Part shown: positions 1-7,462 of the stretch, piece by piece | Layout: each line of letters starts with the position of its first letter | How positions within the stretch are numbered: position 1 is the first letter of the stretch | NCBI GenBank assembly: GCA_004555425.1 | Contig: SFID01000002.1 | Coordinates: 1-42,797, forward strand | Direction: 5' to 3' | From: Bacteroidales bacterium | GTDB lineage: Bacteria; Bacteroidota; Bacteroidia; Bacteroidales; Bacteroidaceae | Length of the DNA: 42,797 nt | The notes under the pieces: generated by a model | What the model saw: only the letters and a program-made list of their open reading frames with translations | The model's database searches: none | Told to the model about the DNA's origin: nothing | Made by a program: the position numbers and the translations under genes

Positions 1-22
1 GGTGTTCACATTGCTAAGAAAT

Positions 23-56
23 GTACCGCACCTTGCTGAGCAAGGTGTGAGTACGG
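23..56. repeat. Palindromic repeat, family A (partial copy)
   Basis: The core is GTACCGCACCTTGC followed by GCAAGGTGTGAGTA, so it can fold into a short hairpin. The same sequence occurs at 16677-16735, inverted at 16784-16842, and more diverged at 26751-26780. It lies just downstream of the 3' end of the acyltransferase gene. The T-run needed for a convincing terminator is missing. It is probably a dispersed intergenic repeat whose other half lies outside the window. Confidence 0.6.
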
Positions 57-78
57 ACTGGATTTCTGTATAGAGATA

Positions 79-1005
79 TTATAATTTCAATGCTTTTCTT
101 ATCAGATAAAATAGTCCTGTTGCTATTATAGACAATCCCACAAACCAGTATAATGGGACGATAGGAAATAGAAATTTAAGGGCCACCAGGACCTTATTAT
201 GAACCAAATAAATATCATAGGAAATATCTCCTATGATGGAGGGTACTGCCCACGTTTTCCTTATGGGGAATAACGCTAAAATAAGGATTGCAGCAAAGAT
301 GAAGGCATAATTAAATAGTGCATGTATCATCAATGCCCAGTTGCCCAATAAATATAGAGAAATGAAGATGCTCCAAACAACTAGATAGATGAGTGTCTGT
401 CGGGTCTGACCTTTGTTGAAAATGGAGGCTAGAATACCTATTGTAAAAAGTGGAATGGATATAATGCTATAATCGGCCAAGCCGATGACGATTTGCAGTA
501 CAGCTATAGCACATAAGGTGAGAAGGTTTATACTAATTATGGTTATAGTCTGGTTGTATTTCTCCCTAATCCTGATAAATAAACTAAAGCATAGATAGAG
601 AAGAAGTAGAGCACGCACGAACCATAGAACCCCATCGTGAAATCCCCAGAAGAGGTCATAGATTACCCCCCCCGTACGGAGTGGCTCACCAAATAGATAT
701 GCCCTTGTAGGAAGCCAGAGAGCCGTCACAAGTAACACTGGTAGGTAAACGCGAAGGAATCGTTTTTTGATGAAACCGATCGGAGACAGATGGTGTTTCT
801 TTTCACTTTCCATTAGTCCATAGCCTGAAAGAAAGAAGAAGATGCCTACGGCCAAGTAACCGCCCTGTGAACTCAAGACTTTATAAAGAATATTCTCAGA
901 TAGATGGTTAGCGCAGACGTATTGTGAATAGTGGTGTAGCGCTACAGTAATAGCTGCAAGAAATTTGAGAAATGAGGAAAGATTCTTGTCTATTCTTAAA
1001 TCCAT
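79..1005 (-). CDS. Acyltransferase 3 family membrane protein
   Basis: This 308-residue polytopic membrane protein resembles the acyltransferase-3 (OafA/NodX/YrhL) family, which transfers acetyl or other acyl groups to surface sugars. The N-terminus carries a first membrane helix with the family's histidine region (ALHHYSQYV, about residues 22-30). It is followed by VGIFFFLSGYGLMESEKK at about 53-70, which is highly typical of the family. About nine or ten hydrophobic segments follow, and a short basic tail ends the protein. It has no evident partner: the next gene upstream on the same strand is a ROK kinase 200 bp away across an inverted repeat. The substrate cannot be read from sequence. A role in modifying exopolysaccharide, O-antigen or peptidoglycan is the usual possibility. 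Confidence 0.85.
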   Translation of the reverse strand: MDLRIDKNLSSFLKFLAAITVALHHYSQYVCANHLSENILYKVLSSQGGYLAVGIFFFLSGYGLMESEKKHHLSPIGFIKKRFLRVYLPVLLVTALWLPTRAYLFGEPLRTGGVIYDLFWGFHDGVLWFVRALLLLYLCFSLFIRIREKYNQTITIISINLLTLCAIAVLQIVIGLADYSIISIPLFTIGILASIFNKGQTRQTLIYLVVWSIFISLYLLGNWALMIHALFNYAFIFAAILILALFPIRKTWAVPSIIGDISYDIYLVHNKVLVALKFLFPIVPLYWFVGLSIIATGLFYLIRKALKL

Positions 1006-1086
1006 AAGGTTTAGTTGTTTGTTTATTGAACAATATGAATGGTAGGAATTATACTTGCTTATTGTATAATGATTATTTAGATACCA

Positions 1087-1163
1087 TTGTGGCTATCGCA
1101 TCGTTGTTTAGTCGCCATATAGAATTACGAACCAAATGGAGAAACAACTGCACGATAGCCACA
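1087..1163. repeat. Imperfect inverted repeat (GGCTATCG...GTTGTTT)
   Basis: The left arm at 1087-1110 reads TTGTGGCTATCG then GTTGTTT. The right arm at 1141-1163 is its imperfect reverse complement. A third related copy lies at 25046-25071, which suggests a dispersed intergenic family. It occupies the 200-bp gap between the acyltransferase and ROK kinase genes, where no convincing gene is visible. Confidence 0.5.
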
Positions 1164-1205
1164 AGCTTATCGATTAAATTGATAATCGTTCAATTAGATA
1201 CACGC

Positions 1206-2174
1206 CTACTCCCAACCAAGGGCGCTGGCTCCGAGCACGGCGGCCTCGCTGCCATTGAGCGATGAGATAAGGAGTTTGGCGTTGCCTTTGAAGAGGCTGA
1301 GCACATTTTCGTCGTAAGCCTTGCGGAGAGGATTCATCAGGTAGTCGCCAGCCTTGGTCAGACCACCGAAGAACACGAAGGCTTCGGGCGTATTGAATGT
1401 GGTGAAGTCTGCACAGGCGGTGCCAAGCATACGACCCGTAAATTCGAAGATTTCGAGAGCCACGGGATCGCCCTTTTCGGCAGCCTTGAATACGTCGAAC
1501 GAAGTAATCTCGGCAGGATTCATTTCGCGCAGGAGGCTGCGGGCATCAGATTTCTCCAGGATTTCGCGCGCCGTACGTGCTACGCCCGTTGCTGAGCAAT
1601 ACGTCTCGAGGCAACCGCTGCGTCCGCATCCGCACTTGCGTCCTGCGGGGGTATGATCTACTACGAAATGGCCCAGCTCGCCAGCGAAACCATCGCTACC
1701 GTAAACAATCTTGCCATCAACTACGATACCGCTACCTACACCTGTGCCAAGGGTAATCATAATGAAGTTCTTCATACCGCGGGCCACGCCATAGGTCATT
1801 TCGCCCATAGCGGCAGCGTTGGCATCGTTCGTCACGCGGCAAGGCACGCCGAGGGCATCCTCAAACATCTGTGCAATGGGCACAACGCCTTCCCAGACCA
1901 GATTGGCTGCGTATTCGATGTTGCCCGTGTAGAAGTTGCCGTTGGGCGCACCGATACCCATACCTTTTATATAGTCAATGCCGCCGACTACGTCCAGAGC
2001 GGGCTGCAAAGCTTCGACAGCTGCCTTCACGTAGTCTTTCACATCGGGATAGGCTTGCGTCTTGATGGCTGTTTGCGATTTGATAGTACCGCGCTGGTCA
2101 ACGATTCCAAACACGGAGTTTGTGCCGCCCATATCCAGGCCAATCACATAGGGTTTTTCAACAATCTGTTCCAT
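1206..2174 (-). CDS. ROK family sugar kinase (glucokinase-like)
   Basis: The protein is 322 residues and belongs to the ROK family (Repressor, ORF, Kinase), which phosphorylates glucose or related sugars with ATP in the cytoplasm. The phosphate-binding loop DMGGTN is at 14-19 and the catalytic aspartate is in VTNDANA (D117). GELGH at 165-169 and the cysteines of CGCGRSGC (C181, C183, C188) form the family's structural zinc site. There is no DNA-binding domain in front, so it is an enzyme rather than a repressor. The frame is open up to 2270, but I chose the ATG at 2174. Homology starts there, and a good TATATTTG promoter element (2241-2248) lies inside the longer version. Glucokinase is likely; N-acetylmannosamine or fructose kinase cannot be excluded. 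Confidence 0.9.
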   Translation of the reverse strand: MEQIVEKPYVIGLDMGGTNSVFGIVDQRGTIKSQTAIKTQAYPDVKDYVKAAVEALQPALDVVGGIDYIKGMGIGAPNGNFYTGNIEYAANLVWEGVVPIAQMFEDALGVPCRVTNDANAAAMGEMTYGVARGMKNFIMITLGTGVGSGIVVDGKIVYGSDGFAGELGHFVVDHTPAGRKCGCGRSGCLETYCSATGVARTAREILEKSDARSLLREMNPAEITSFDVFKAAEKGDPVALEIFEFTGRMLGTACADFTTFNTPEAFVFFGGLTKAGDYLMNPLRKAYDENVLSLFKGNAKLLISSLNGSEAAVLGASALGWE

Positions 2175-2240
2175 AAGTGTATTGAGTATTAGAATTGTTA
2201 TGCAAGGTTTTAGCGAGGGAAAATTTTTCCAAACGCTCCG

Positions 2241-2248
2241 CAAATATA
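2241..2248 (-). promoter_or_regulatory. -7 promoter element of the ROK kinase
   Basis: On the minus strand this reads TATATTTG, a perfect match to the Bacteroidetes -7 consensus TAnnTTTG. It predicts a leader of about 60 nt before the ATG at 2174. No clear -33 element is visible. Confidence 0.5.
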
Positions 2249-2475
2249 AACATTTCCATTGATAACCCACGTGGTTTCTGTTTTGTTTTTGTGAAAAAGT
2301 TCAAGAATAACTTGAAACTAATTAATGGAACTTACCATATATGATTGAATTTTCTATCAATGACGAATTGCTAGCGAACGATGTCATTGGCTAGGCGCAG
2401 GTAGGCCCTCCCTCTCTTGCTGCGTAGAATAAACTGGCGAGAATCAACTTACCTCTTTGTTCTCAATTCTTTTTA

Positions 2476-2483
2476 TACTTTTG
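2476..2483 (+). promoter_or_regulatory. Orphan promoter-like element
   Basis: TACTTTTG matches the TAnnTTTG consensus, with TTTG at 2456-2459 in front of it. The only reading frame just downstream (ATG at 2488) closes after eight codons. It may be a decayed promoter, or serve a non-coding RNA, in the 650-bp gene-free stretch 2175-2824. Confidence 0.3.
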
Positions 2484-2555
2484 CATTATGGTTATTCAGC
2501 GGGAATGGCAATAGCCAACAGGATTTACAACTATGGAATTTCAAACTATACTTCT

Positions 2556-2608
2556 CACCCTCCATGCTCCACGCTCCAAAGTCCACCCTCCATGCTCCAC
2601 GCTCCAAA
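2556..2608. repeat. 25-bp direct repeat, two copies plus a decayed third
   Basis: The two identical 25-bp copies at 2556-2580 and 2584-2608 begin CACCCTCCATGC and end GCTCCAAA. A degenerate third partial copy follows to about 2625. Related words (ACCCTCCA, GGAGGGTGGAGC) occur at about 17832 and 42521. Frames reading through it give a repeated Leu-His-Ala-Pro motif, which I take to be non-coding. Confidence 0.7.
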
Positions 2609-2741
2609 CTACCCGTTCCAAGCTCCACAATGTAACCGCTTGTTCATAATATAAGCACCTCCCTTCACCTACGTAATTGCACAATATTATCGTGCTGGCA
2701 TCACTTATCAAAAAGTGATTGGTGTAGGTGTTGGAAATGAA

Positions 2742-2779
2742 AATCGGGCTGCAAACCTTTTGCGGATTGCAGCCCGATT
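2742..2779 (-). terminator. Terminator after the GGGtGRT gene
   Basis: A perfect 13-bp stem (AATCGGGCTGCAA and its complement) encloses a 12-nt loop. On the minus strand it is followed by a T-rich stretch. It lies 46 bp past the stop of the GGGtGRT gene. Confidence 0.75.
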
Positions 2780-2824
2780 ATTATTTATAGGCTTCTAAAG
2801 AAAGCAATCAATGTGGGATTGCTC

Positions 2825-3844
2825 TTACTTCTTGTTGAGCGCGAGGTCAACCTGAACAGCGCAGGCTACGGTGCAACCTACCATAGGGTTGTTACCGATA
2901 CCGAGGAAGCCCATCATTTCAACGTGAGCGGGCACGGAGCTGGAACCTGCAAACTGTGCGTCAGAGTGCATACGGCCCAGGGTGTCGGTCATACCGTAGG
3001 AAGCGGGACCAGCAGCCATATTGTCGGGGTGGAGCGTACGACCCGTACCGCCACCAGAGGCTACGCTGAAGTAGGGCAGGCCCTTGCGGGTGCGCTCCTT
3101 CTTATAGGTACCAGCGGTGGGGTGCTGGAAGCGCGTGGGGTTGGTGGAGTTACCCGTGATGGATACGTCCACATCTTCCTTCCACATGATGGCAACACCT
3201 TCGCGAACATCGTCAGCACCGTAGCAGTTGACGGCAGCACGAGGACCGTTCGAGTAAGCGATACGCTTTACTTCCTTCAGCTCACCCGTGAAATAGTCGA
3301 ACTGAGTCTGTACGTAGGTGAAACCGTTGATACGGCTGATAATCATAGCAGCGTCCTTGCCAAGACCGTTGAGGATGCAGCGGAGGGGCTTGTCGGCAGG
3401 TCTTGACTTGTTGGCCATCTGTGCAATCTTGATAGCACCTTCGGCAGCTGCGAAGCTCTCGTGGCCAGCCAGGAATGCGAAGCACTTGGTGTCGGGAGAG
3501 AGCAGACGTGCACCGAGTTCGCCATGGCCGATACCCACCTTGCGGTCGTCGGCTACGGAACCGGGGATGCAGAAGCTCTGCAAGCCTTCACCGATATAAT
3601 TAGCGGCCTCTACAGCATCCTTTGCGCCTTCCTTGAGTGCGATGGCAGTACCTACAACGTAGGCCCACTTGGCATTCTCGAAGCAGATCATCTGCGTTTC
3701 CTCACAAGTCTTGTAGGGGTCGAGACCAGCCTTTTCACAAATTTCGTTTGCCTCTTCGATAGAAGCGATACCGTGTGCGTTCAAACAAGCAAGAATCTGC
3801 TTGATGCGACGGTCCTGAGATTCGAACTTAACTTCTCTAAGCAT
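2825..3844 (-). CDS. GGGtGRT family protein
   Basis: This 339-residue cytoplasmic protein carries the name-giving motif GGGTGRT at residues 264-270 inside a glycine-rich C-terminal half. No signal peptide or membrane segment is seen. It contains scattered cysteines (for example C20, C36, C47, C54, C92, C121, C156, C207) but no classical Fe-S binding pattern. The family is of unknown biochemical function. It is known from Bacteroidales, Firmicutes and other anaerobes, where it is normally encoded beside an Fe-S scaffold-like protein, as here: that gene ends 17 bp upstream, so the two form an operon. The pairing suggests a joint role in Fe-S or sulfur chemistry, which is inference. A terminator closes the operon at 2742-2779. 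Confidence 0.9.
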   Translation of the reverse strand: MLREVKFESQDRRIKQILACLNAHGIASIEEANEICEKAGLDPYKTCEETQMICFENAKWAYVVGTAIALKEGAKDAVEAANYIGEGLQSFCIPGSVADDRKVGIGHGELGARLLSPDTKCFAFLAGHESFAAAEGAIKIAQMANKSRPADKPLRCILNGLGKDAAMIISRINGFTYVQTQFDYFTGELKEVKRIAYSNGPRAAVNCYGADDVREGVAIMWKEDVDVSITGNSTNPTRFQHPTAGTYKKERTRKGLPYFSVASGGGTGRTLHPDNMAAGPASYGMTDTLGRMHSDAQFAGSSSVPAHVEMMGFLGIGNNPMVGCTVACAVQVDLALNKK

Positions 3845-3861
3845 AATAATTCCTCCTTGTT

Positions 3862-4563
3862 TTAGTCCTTACGGGGATCGATTGATTTAACTGCGCCATC
3901 TTCTTCCTTGGTGCGACCATAGGTACCGGTAACGCTCTTGAGTGCTTCATCGGCAGGAACGCCCTTCTTGATAGCATCCATGAACTTGCCCATGTGTACA
4001 AATTCATAGCCGCAAACCTGGTCGTCCTTGTCGAGGAACATCTTGGTGATATAGCCTTCAGTGAGCTGGAGGTAACGGCTTCCCTTTACCTTCGTACCAT
4101 AGAGAGTACCGCACTGAGAGATAAGACCCTTGCCAAGGTCCTCAAGGCCAGCACCAATTACGAGACCGCCCTCAGAGAAAGCGGACTGCGTACGTCCGTA
4201 AACAATCTGGAGGAAGAGTTCGCGCATAGCGGTGTTGATGGCATCGCACACGAGGTCGGTGTTGAGGGCTTCGAGGATGGTCTTGCCAGGCAGAATCTCG
4301 CTGGCCATTGCAGCGGAGTGAGTCATACCAGAGCAGCCGATGGTCTCAACGAGGCATTCTTCGATGATACCTTCCTTGACGTTGAGCGTCAGTTTGCATG
4401 CACCCTGCTGGGGAGCACACCAACCCACACCGTGAGTCAGACCAGAGATGTCCTTGATTTCCTTTGCTTGTACCCACTTTCCTTCCTCGGGGATAGGAGC
4501 GGGACCATGGTTGGGGCCTTTGGCTACACAACACATGTTCTGAACTTCATGAGAATATTCCAT
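3862..4563 (-). CDS. Iron-sulfur cluster assembly scaffold-like protein
   Basis: The 233-residue protein resembles the NifU/IscU-type scaffold family in its first half. Cysteines sit at C11, C12, C49, C56, C70 and C77, including the IscU-like stretch TIGCSGMTHS. The second half (about 110-233) is an extension absent from ordinary IscU and characteristic of the subfamily that travels with GGGtGRT proteins. It lies upstream of the GGGtGRT gene with a 17-bp gap, so the pair is surely co-transcribed. A TACCTTTG promoter element at 4609-4616 gives it transcription independent of the upstream flavoprotein gene. Whether it builds clusters for general use or only for its partner cannot be told from the sequence. 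It is far from any suf or isc genes in this window. Confidence 0.85.
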   Translation of the reverse strand: MEYSHEVQNMCCVAKGPNHGPAPIPEEGKWVQAKEIKDISGLTHGVGWCAPQQGACKLTLNVKEGIIEECLVETIGCSGMTHSAAMASEILPGKTILEALNTDLVCDAINTAMRELFLQIVYGRTQSAFSEGGLVIGAGLEDLGKGLISQCGTLYGTKVKGSRYLQLTEGYITKMFLDKDDQVCGYEFVHMGKFMDAIKKGVPADEALKSVTGTYGRTKEEDGAVKSIDPRKD

Positions 4564-4608
4564 GTCGTATAAATAAAAGGTTATAGAATATGTTGGTTAT
4601 TCGCAGGG

Positions 4609-4616
4609 CAAAGGTA
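4609..4616 (-). promoter_or_regulatory. -7 promoter element of the scaffold/GGGtGRT operon
   Basis: On the minus strand this reads TACCTTTG, a match to TAnnTTTG, about 45 bp before the ATG at 4563. It lies in the 153-bp gap after the flavoprotein gene, which makes the two-gene operon a separate transcription unit. The -33 region is poorly conserved. Confidence 0.55.
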
Positions 4617-4716
4617 CATTATTATTTTATTCTAATGTGCTTTGCTATTGTTTTTTCGATGATTGGCGCGGCAGAATTGCCAAGTTTTTCTCTGAGTAAA
4701 CCAGATTTTTGGGCGA

Positions 4717-7113
4717 TTACTGCTGATTTTCCCGCAGGGCTGCGTCCATCTGCTGGGCTGCTCGGCGACCGTCGCCCATGGCAAGGATAACGGTAGCTCC
4801 GCCGCGGACAATGTCGCCGCCTGCATAGAGTGTGGGGATGGAGGTCTGGAGGTTGTCGTCAACGGCAATCGTTCCCTTGCGGCCCAGTTCGAGACCTGCC
4901 ACGGAGCGCGGCAGGATGGGGTTGGGCGATACGCCGATGCTCACAATGACGAGGTCAGCGGGGATGCGCTTGACGGCACCCGGAATCTCCACGGGACGGC
5001 GACGGCCATCGGGACCTGGTTCGCCGAGTTCCATCTGCTGGAGAACGGCTTCGCATACATGGCCCTTCTCATCGGCAATATATTCGATAGGATTGTGGAG
5101 CGTGAGGAATTCAACGCCTTCCTCGCGGGCGTGGTGAATTTCCTCGGCGCGTGCAGGCATTTCGGCTTCACCGCGGCGGTAAACGATGGTGGCCGTCTCG
5201 GCTCCCAGACGCAGGGCTGTGCGCACGGAGTCCATGGCCGTGTTGCCACCGCCAACAACGATAACGTGCTTGCCGTGGGGAATGGGCGTATCGGTGGCTG
5301 CATTGGAAGCATCCATCAGGTTGGCGCGCGTCAGATATTCGTTGCTGGACATCACGCCCGAATGATTCTCGCCGGGGATGCCCATGAAGTTGGGCAGGCC
5401 TGCGCCCGAGGCAATGAATATGCCGGCATAGCCTTCTGCTTTCAGTTCGTCAATGGTGATGGTTTTCCCAACGATGCAGTCTTTGATGAAGGTGACACCT
5501 GCGGCTTCGAGCGAGTGAATCTCGTGGTCCACAATCGAATTGGGCAGGCGGAACTCGGGAATGCCGTATTTCAATACGCCGCCAATTTCGTGCAATGCTT
5601 CAAATACGGTCACAGCATAGCCCAGATGGGCCATCTCTCCTGCAAAACTCAAGCCTGCGGGGCCGCTACCGACAACGGCAATCTTCTTCTGCTCGGCCTG
5701 TGCGGCAGGTGCAGCAGCCGTCTGTGCTTCCTGTTGGCCGTGCTCGCGCTCATAGTCGGCGGCAAAGCGTTCCAGGTAACCAATGGCTACGGGCTTGCCA
5801 CCCGTTTTGAGGTGGATGCAGCGCGATTCGCACTGTTTCTCCTGCGGACATACGCGGCCGCAGACGGCAGGCAGGGCGCTCGTTTCGCGCAGTGTGGCAG
5901 CGGCTTCGAGGAAACGTCCGCACTCAATGTGCTTGATAAAGCGCGGGATATTGATATTCACGGGGCAACCTTGCACGCAGCCGGGATTGTTGCAGTCCAG
6001 GCAGCGCGTGGCCTCGCGCATGGCTTCCTGCACGCTCAGTCCCTGCGCCACCTCTTCGCGCAATTTGTGGGCGCGATAACTTGGCTCCAGTTCGTTCATC
6101 TGGCAGCGAGGTGTGTCCATACGTTCGCGGGGCTTCTTGGCGGCGCGAAGGGCTACGCGCCAAGCGGCATCGCGGCTCTTGTCCTCCAATCCTTCGCAGA
6201 AGGCAGCCTCTGGGGCAGGAATATCTACGGGTGCTTGAAGCGTGGCGGTCTGAGGACTTTGCGGAGCATCCTGTGCCTCGTTTGTCTGCTCGTGGGCCAA
6301 GAAACGTGCCATTTCGGCTTGCTCCTCATCGCGGAAAGCACCCATGCGTTGCAGCATTTCGTCGAAATCCACTTGGTGGCCGTCAAACTCGGGACCATCC
6401 ACGCAGACGAACTTGGTCTGTCCGCCCACCGTGATGCGGCAGGCGCCGCACATACCCGTGCCGTCCACCATAATCGTATTGAGCGAAACGTCTGTGGAAA
6501 TGTTGTATTTCTGGGTCAGCAGACAAACAAACTTCATCATAATGGCGGGGCCGATGGCAAAGCACTTGTTCACCTGCTCGCGCTGAATCACCGCCTCGAC
6601 ACCTTGCGTGACCAGACCCTTCTGGCCGTACGACCCATCATCTGTCATAATAATCACCTCGTCGGACGAGGCACGCATTTCACGCTCCAGGATAATCAGT
6701 TCCTTGGTGCGGCCTGCCAGCACCGTCACGACGCGGTTGCCAGCAGCCTTGAGCGCACGCACAATCGGCAAGAGGGGTGCAACGCCCACACCACCGCCGG
6801 CACAAACAACGGTGCCGAAGTTTTCGATGTGTGTGGCCTTTCCCAAGGGACCCACCACATCGGCAATGTAGTCGCCTTCCTTGAGTGCACAGAGTTTTGC
6901 CGAGGAAACGCCCACCTCTTGCACAACCAAGGTGATGGTGCCCTTTGCAGGGTCGGCGTCCGAGATGGTGAGGGGGATACGTTCGCCACCTTCGTTCACA
7001 CGGATAATAACGAAATGACCAGCACGCCGTGAGCGTGCAATGAGTGGAGCATCCACAACAAACTGAAATACTTTTTCAGAGAATTGCTCCTTGCTTAGAA
7101 TCTTGAATTGCAT
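4717..7113 (-). CDS. gltA: Bifunctional ferredoxin-NADP reductase-like / NADPH-dependent glutamate synthase small-subunit fusion (NfnAB-like)
   Basis: The 798-residue protein joins two flavoprotein modules. Residues 1-270 resemble the electron-transfer subunit of dihydroorotate dehydrogenase B (also SudB/NfnA). They hold FAD- and NAD-binding regions and a [2Fe-2S] site (C222, C225, C237). A linker at 270-330 rich in Ala, Pro and Gln leads to a GltD-like module. This carries two [4Fe-4S] cysteine sets (C371, C374, C379, C383 and C418, C422, C428, C432), an FAD loop GSGPAG near 482 and an NADPH loop GGGNTA at 621-626. Databases usually call this fusion NADPH-dependent glutamate synthase (gltA). 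The architecture equally fits NfnAB, which exchanges electrons among NADH, NADPH and ferredoxin. No glutamate-synthase large subunit is nearby, so the redox role is my preferred reading. This is not citrate synthase, which shares the symbol. Confidence 0.88.
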   Translation of the reverse strand: MQFKILSKEQFSEKVFQFVVDAPLIARSRRAGHFVIIRVNEGGERIPLTISDADPAKGTITLVVQEVGVSSAKLCALKEGDYIADVVGPLGKATHIENFGTVVCAGGGVGVAPLLPIVRALKAAGNRVVTVLAGRTKELIILEREMRASSDEVIIMTDDGSYGQKGLVTQGVEAVIQREQVNKCFAIGPAIMMKFVCLLTQKYNISTDVSLNTIMVDGTGMCGACRITVGGQTKFVCVDGPEFDGHQVDFDEMLQRMGAFRDEEQAEMARFLAHEQTNEAQDAPQSPQTATLQAPVDIPAPEAAFCEGLEDKSRDAAWRVALRAAKKPRERMDTPRCQMNELEPSYRAHKLREEVAQGLSVQEAMREATRCLDCNNPGCVQGCPVNINIPRFIKHIECGRFLEAAATLRETSALPAVCGRVCPQEKQCESRCIHLKTGGKPVAIGYLERFAADYEREHGQQEAQTAAAPAAQAEQKKIAVVGSGPAGLSFAGEMAHLGYAVTVFEALHEIGGVLKYGIPEFRLPNSIVDHEIHSLEAAGVTFIKDCIVGKTITIDELKAEGYAGIFIASGAGLPNFMGIPGENHSGVMSSNEYLTRANLMDASNAATDTPIPHGKHVIVVGGGNTAMDSVRTALRLGAETATIVYRRGEAEMPARAEEIHHAREEGVEFLTLHNPIEYIADEKGHVCEAVLQQMELGEPGPDGRRRPVEIPGAVKRIPADLVIVSIGVSPNPILPRSVAGLELGRKGTIAVDDNLQTSIPTLYAGGDIVRGGATVILAMGDGRRAAQQMDAALRENQQ

Positions 7114-7211
7114 GGTGTTAGCAGTTGTGGGTTGGTTTTATCCTTCAGCGGGATGGGATAGGGGAGGGCTGGTTGAGATGGGGAGCCTCTGCCTGTGCGC
7201 TCTGTGCGTTT

Positions 7212-7290
7212 GGGCTGTCCTCAAAAGGAACTGGGCTGACCACGCCGTTGAAGGACTAGGCCAAACCAACGTGACGATAGTCGGACAGCC
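7212..7290. repeat. Inverted repeat in the leader of the flavoprotein gene
   Basis: GGGCTGTCC at 7212-7220 and GGACAGCC at 7283-7290 are complementary and enclose about 60 nt. They lie in the predicted 235-nt untranslated leader of the gene starting at 7113. The 7114-7462 gap otherwise holds only promoters and a fragment resembling the GGTTCTATAAATT repeat (7303-7321, inverted). Confidence 0.35.
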
Positions 7291-7347
7291 TCACCAGCTG
7301 GGGGATAGAACCTACCTATAATTGGTTCATTATTTCATGACTAGCGG

Positions 7348-7355
7348 CAAAAGTA
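7348..7355 (-). promoter_or_regulatory. -7 promoter element of the fusion flavoprotein gene
   Basis: On the minus strand this reads TACTTTTG, a perfect TAnnTTTG match. It predicts a leader of about 230 nt. The -33 element is not clear. Confidence 0.45.
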
Positions 7356-7450
7356 CTAATTTTTTCAAAACTTCGTAAAATCAATAGTGGGAAACATGCT
7401 TGGAAACTAAAAATCTGCCCTATTTATATAGATATTCTTGGGATTTTGCC

Positions 7451-7458
7451 TATCTTCG
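7451..7458 (+). promoter_or_regulatory. -7 promoter element directly before the DUF3078 start codon
   Basis: TATCTTCG is one mismatch from TAnnTTTG and ends only four bases before the ATG at 7463. TTG occurs at 7439-7441, closer than usual. If active, the mRNA would be leaderless or nearly so. Confidence 0.4.
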
Positions 7459-7462
7459 CACC

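Noticed and set aside
5059..7032. 657-codon open frame opposite the fusion flavoprotein gene
   Set aside because: It is an antisense shadow of a gene with clear cofactor motifs. Its translation is His- and Ala-rich with no recognisable domain.
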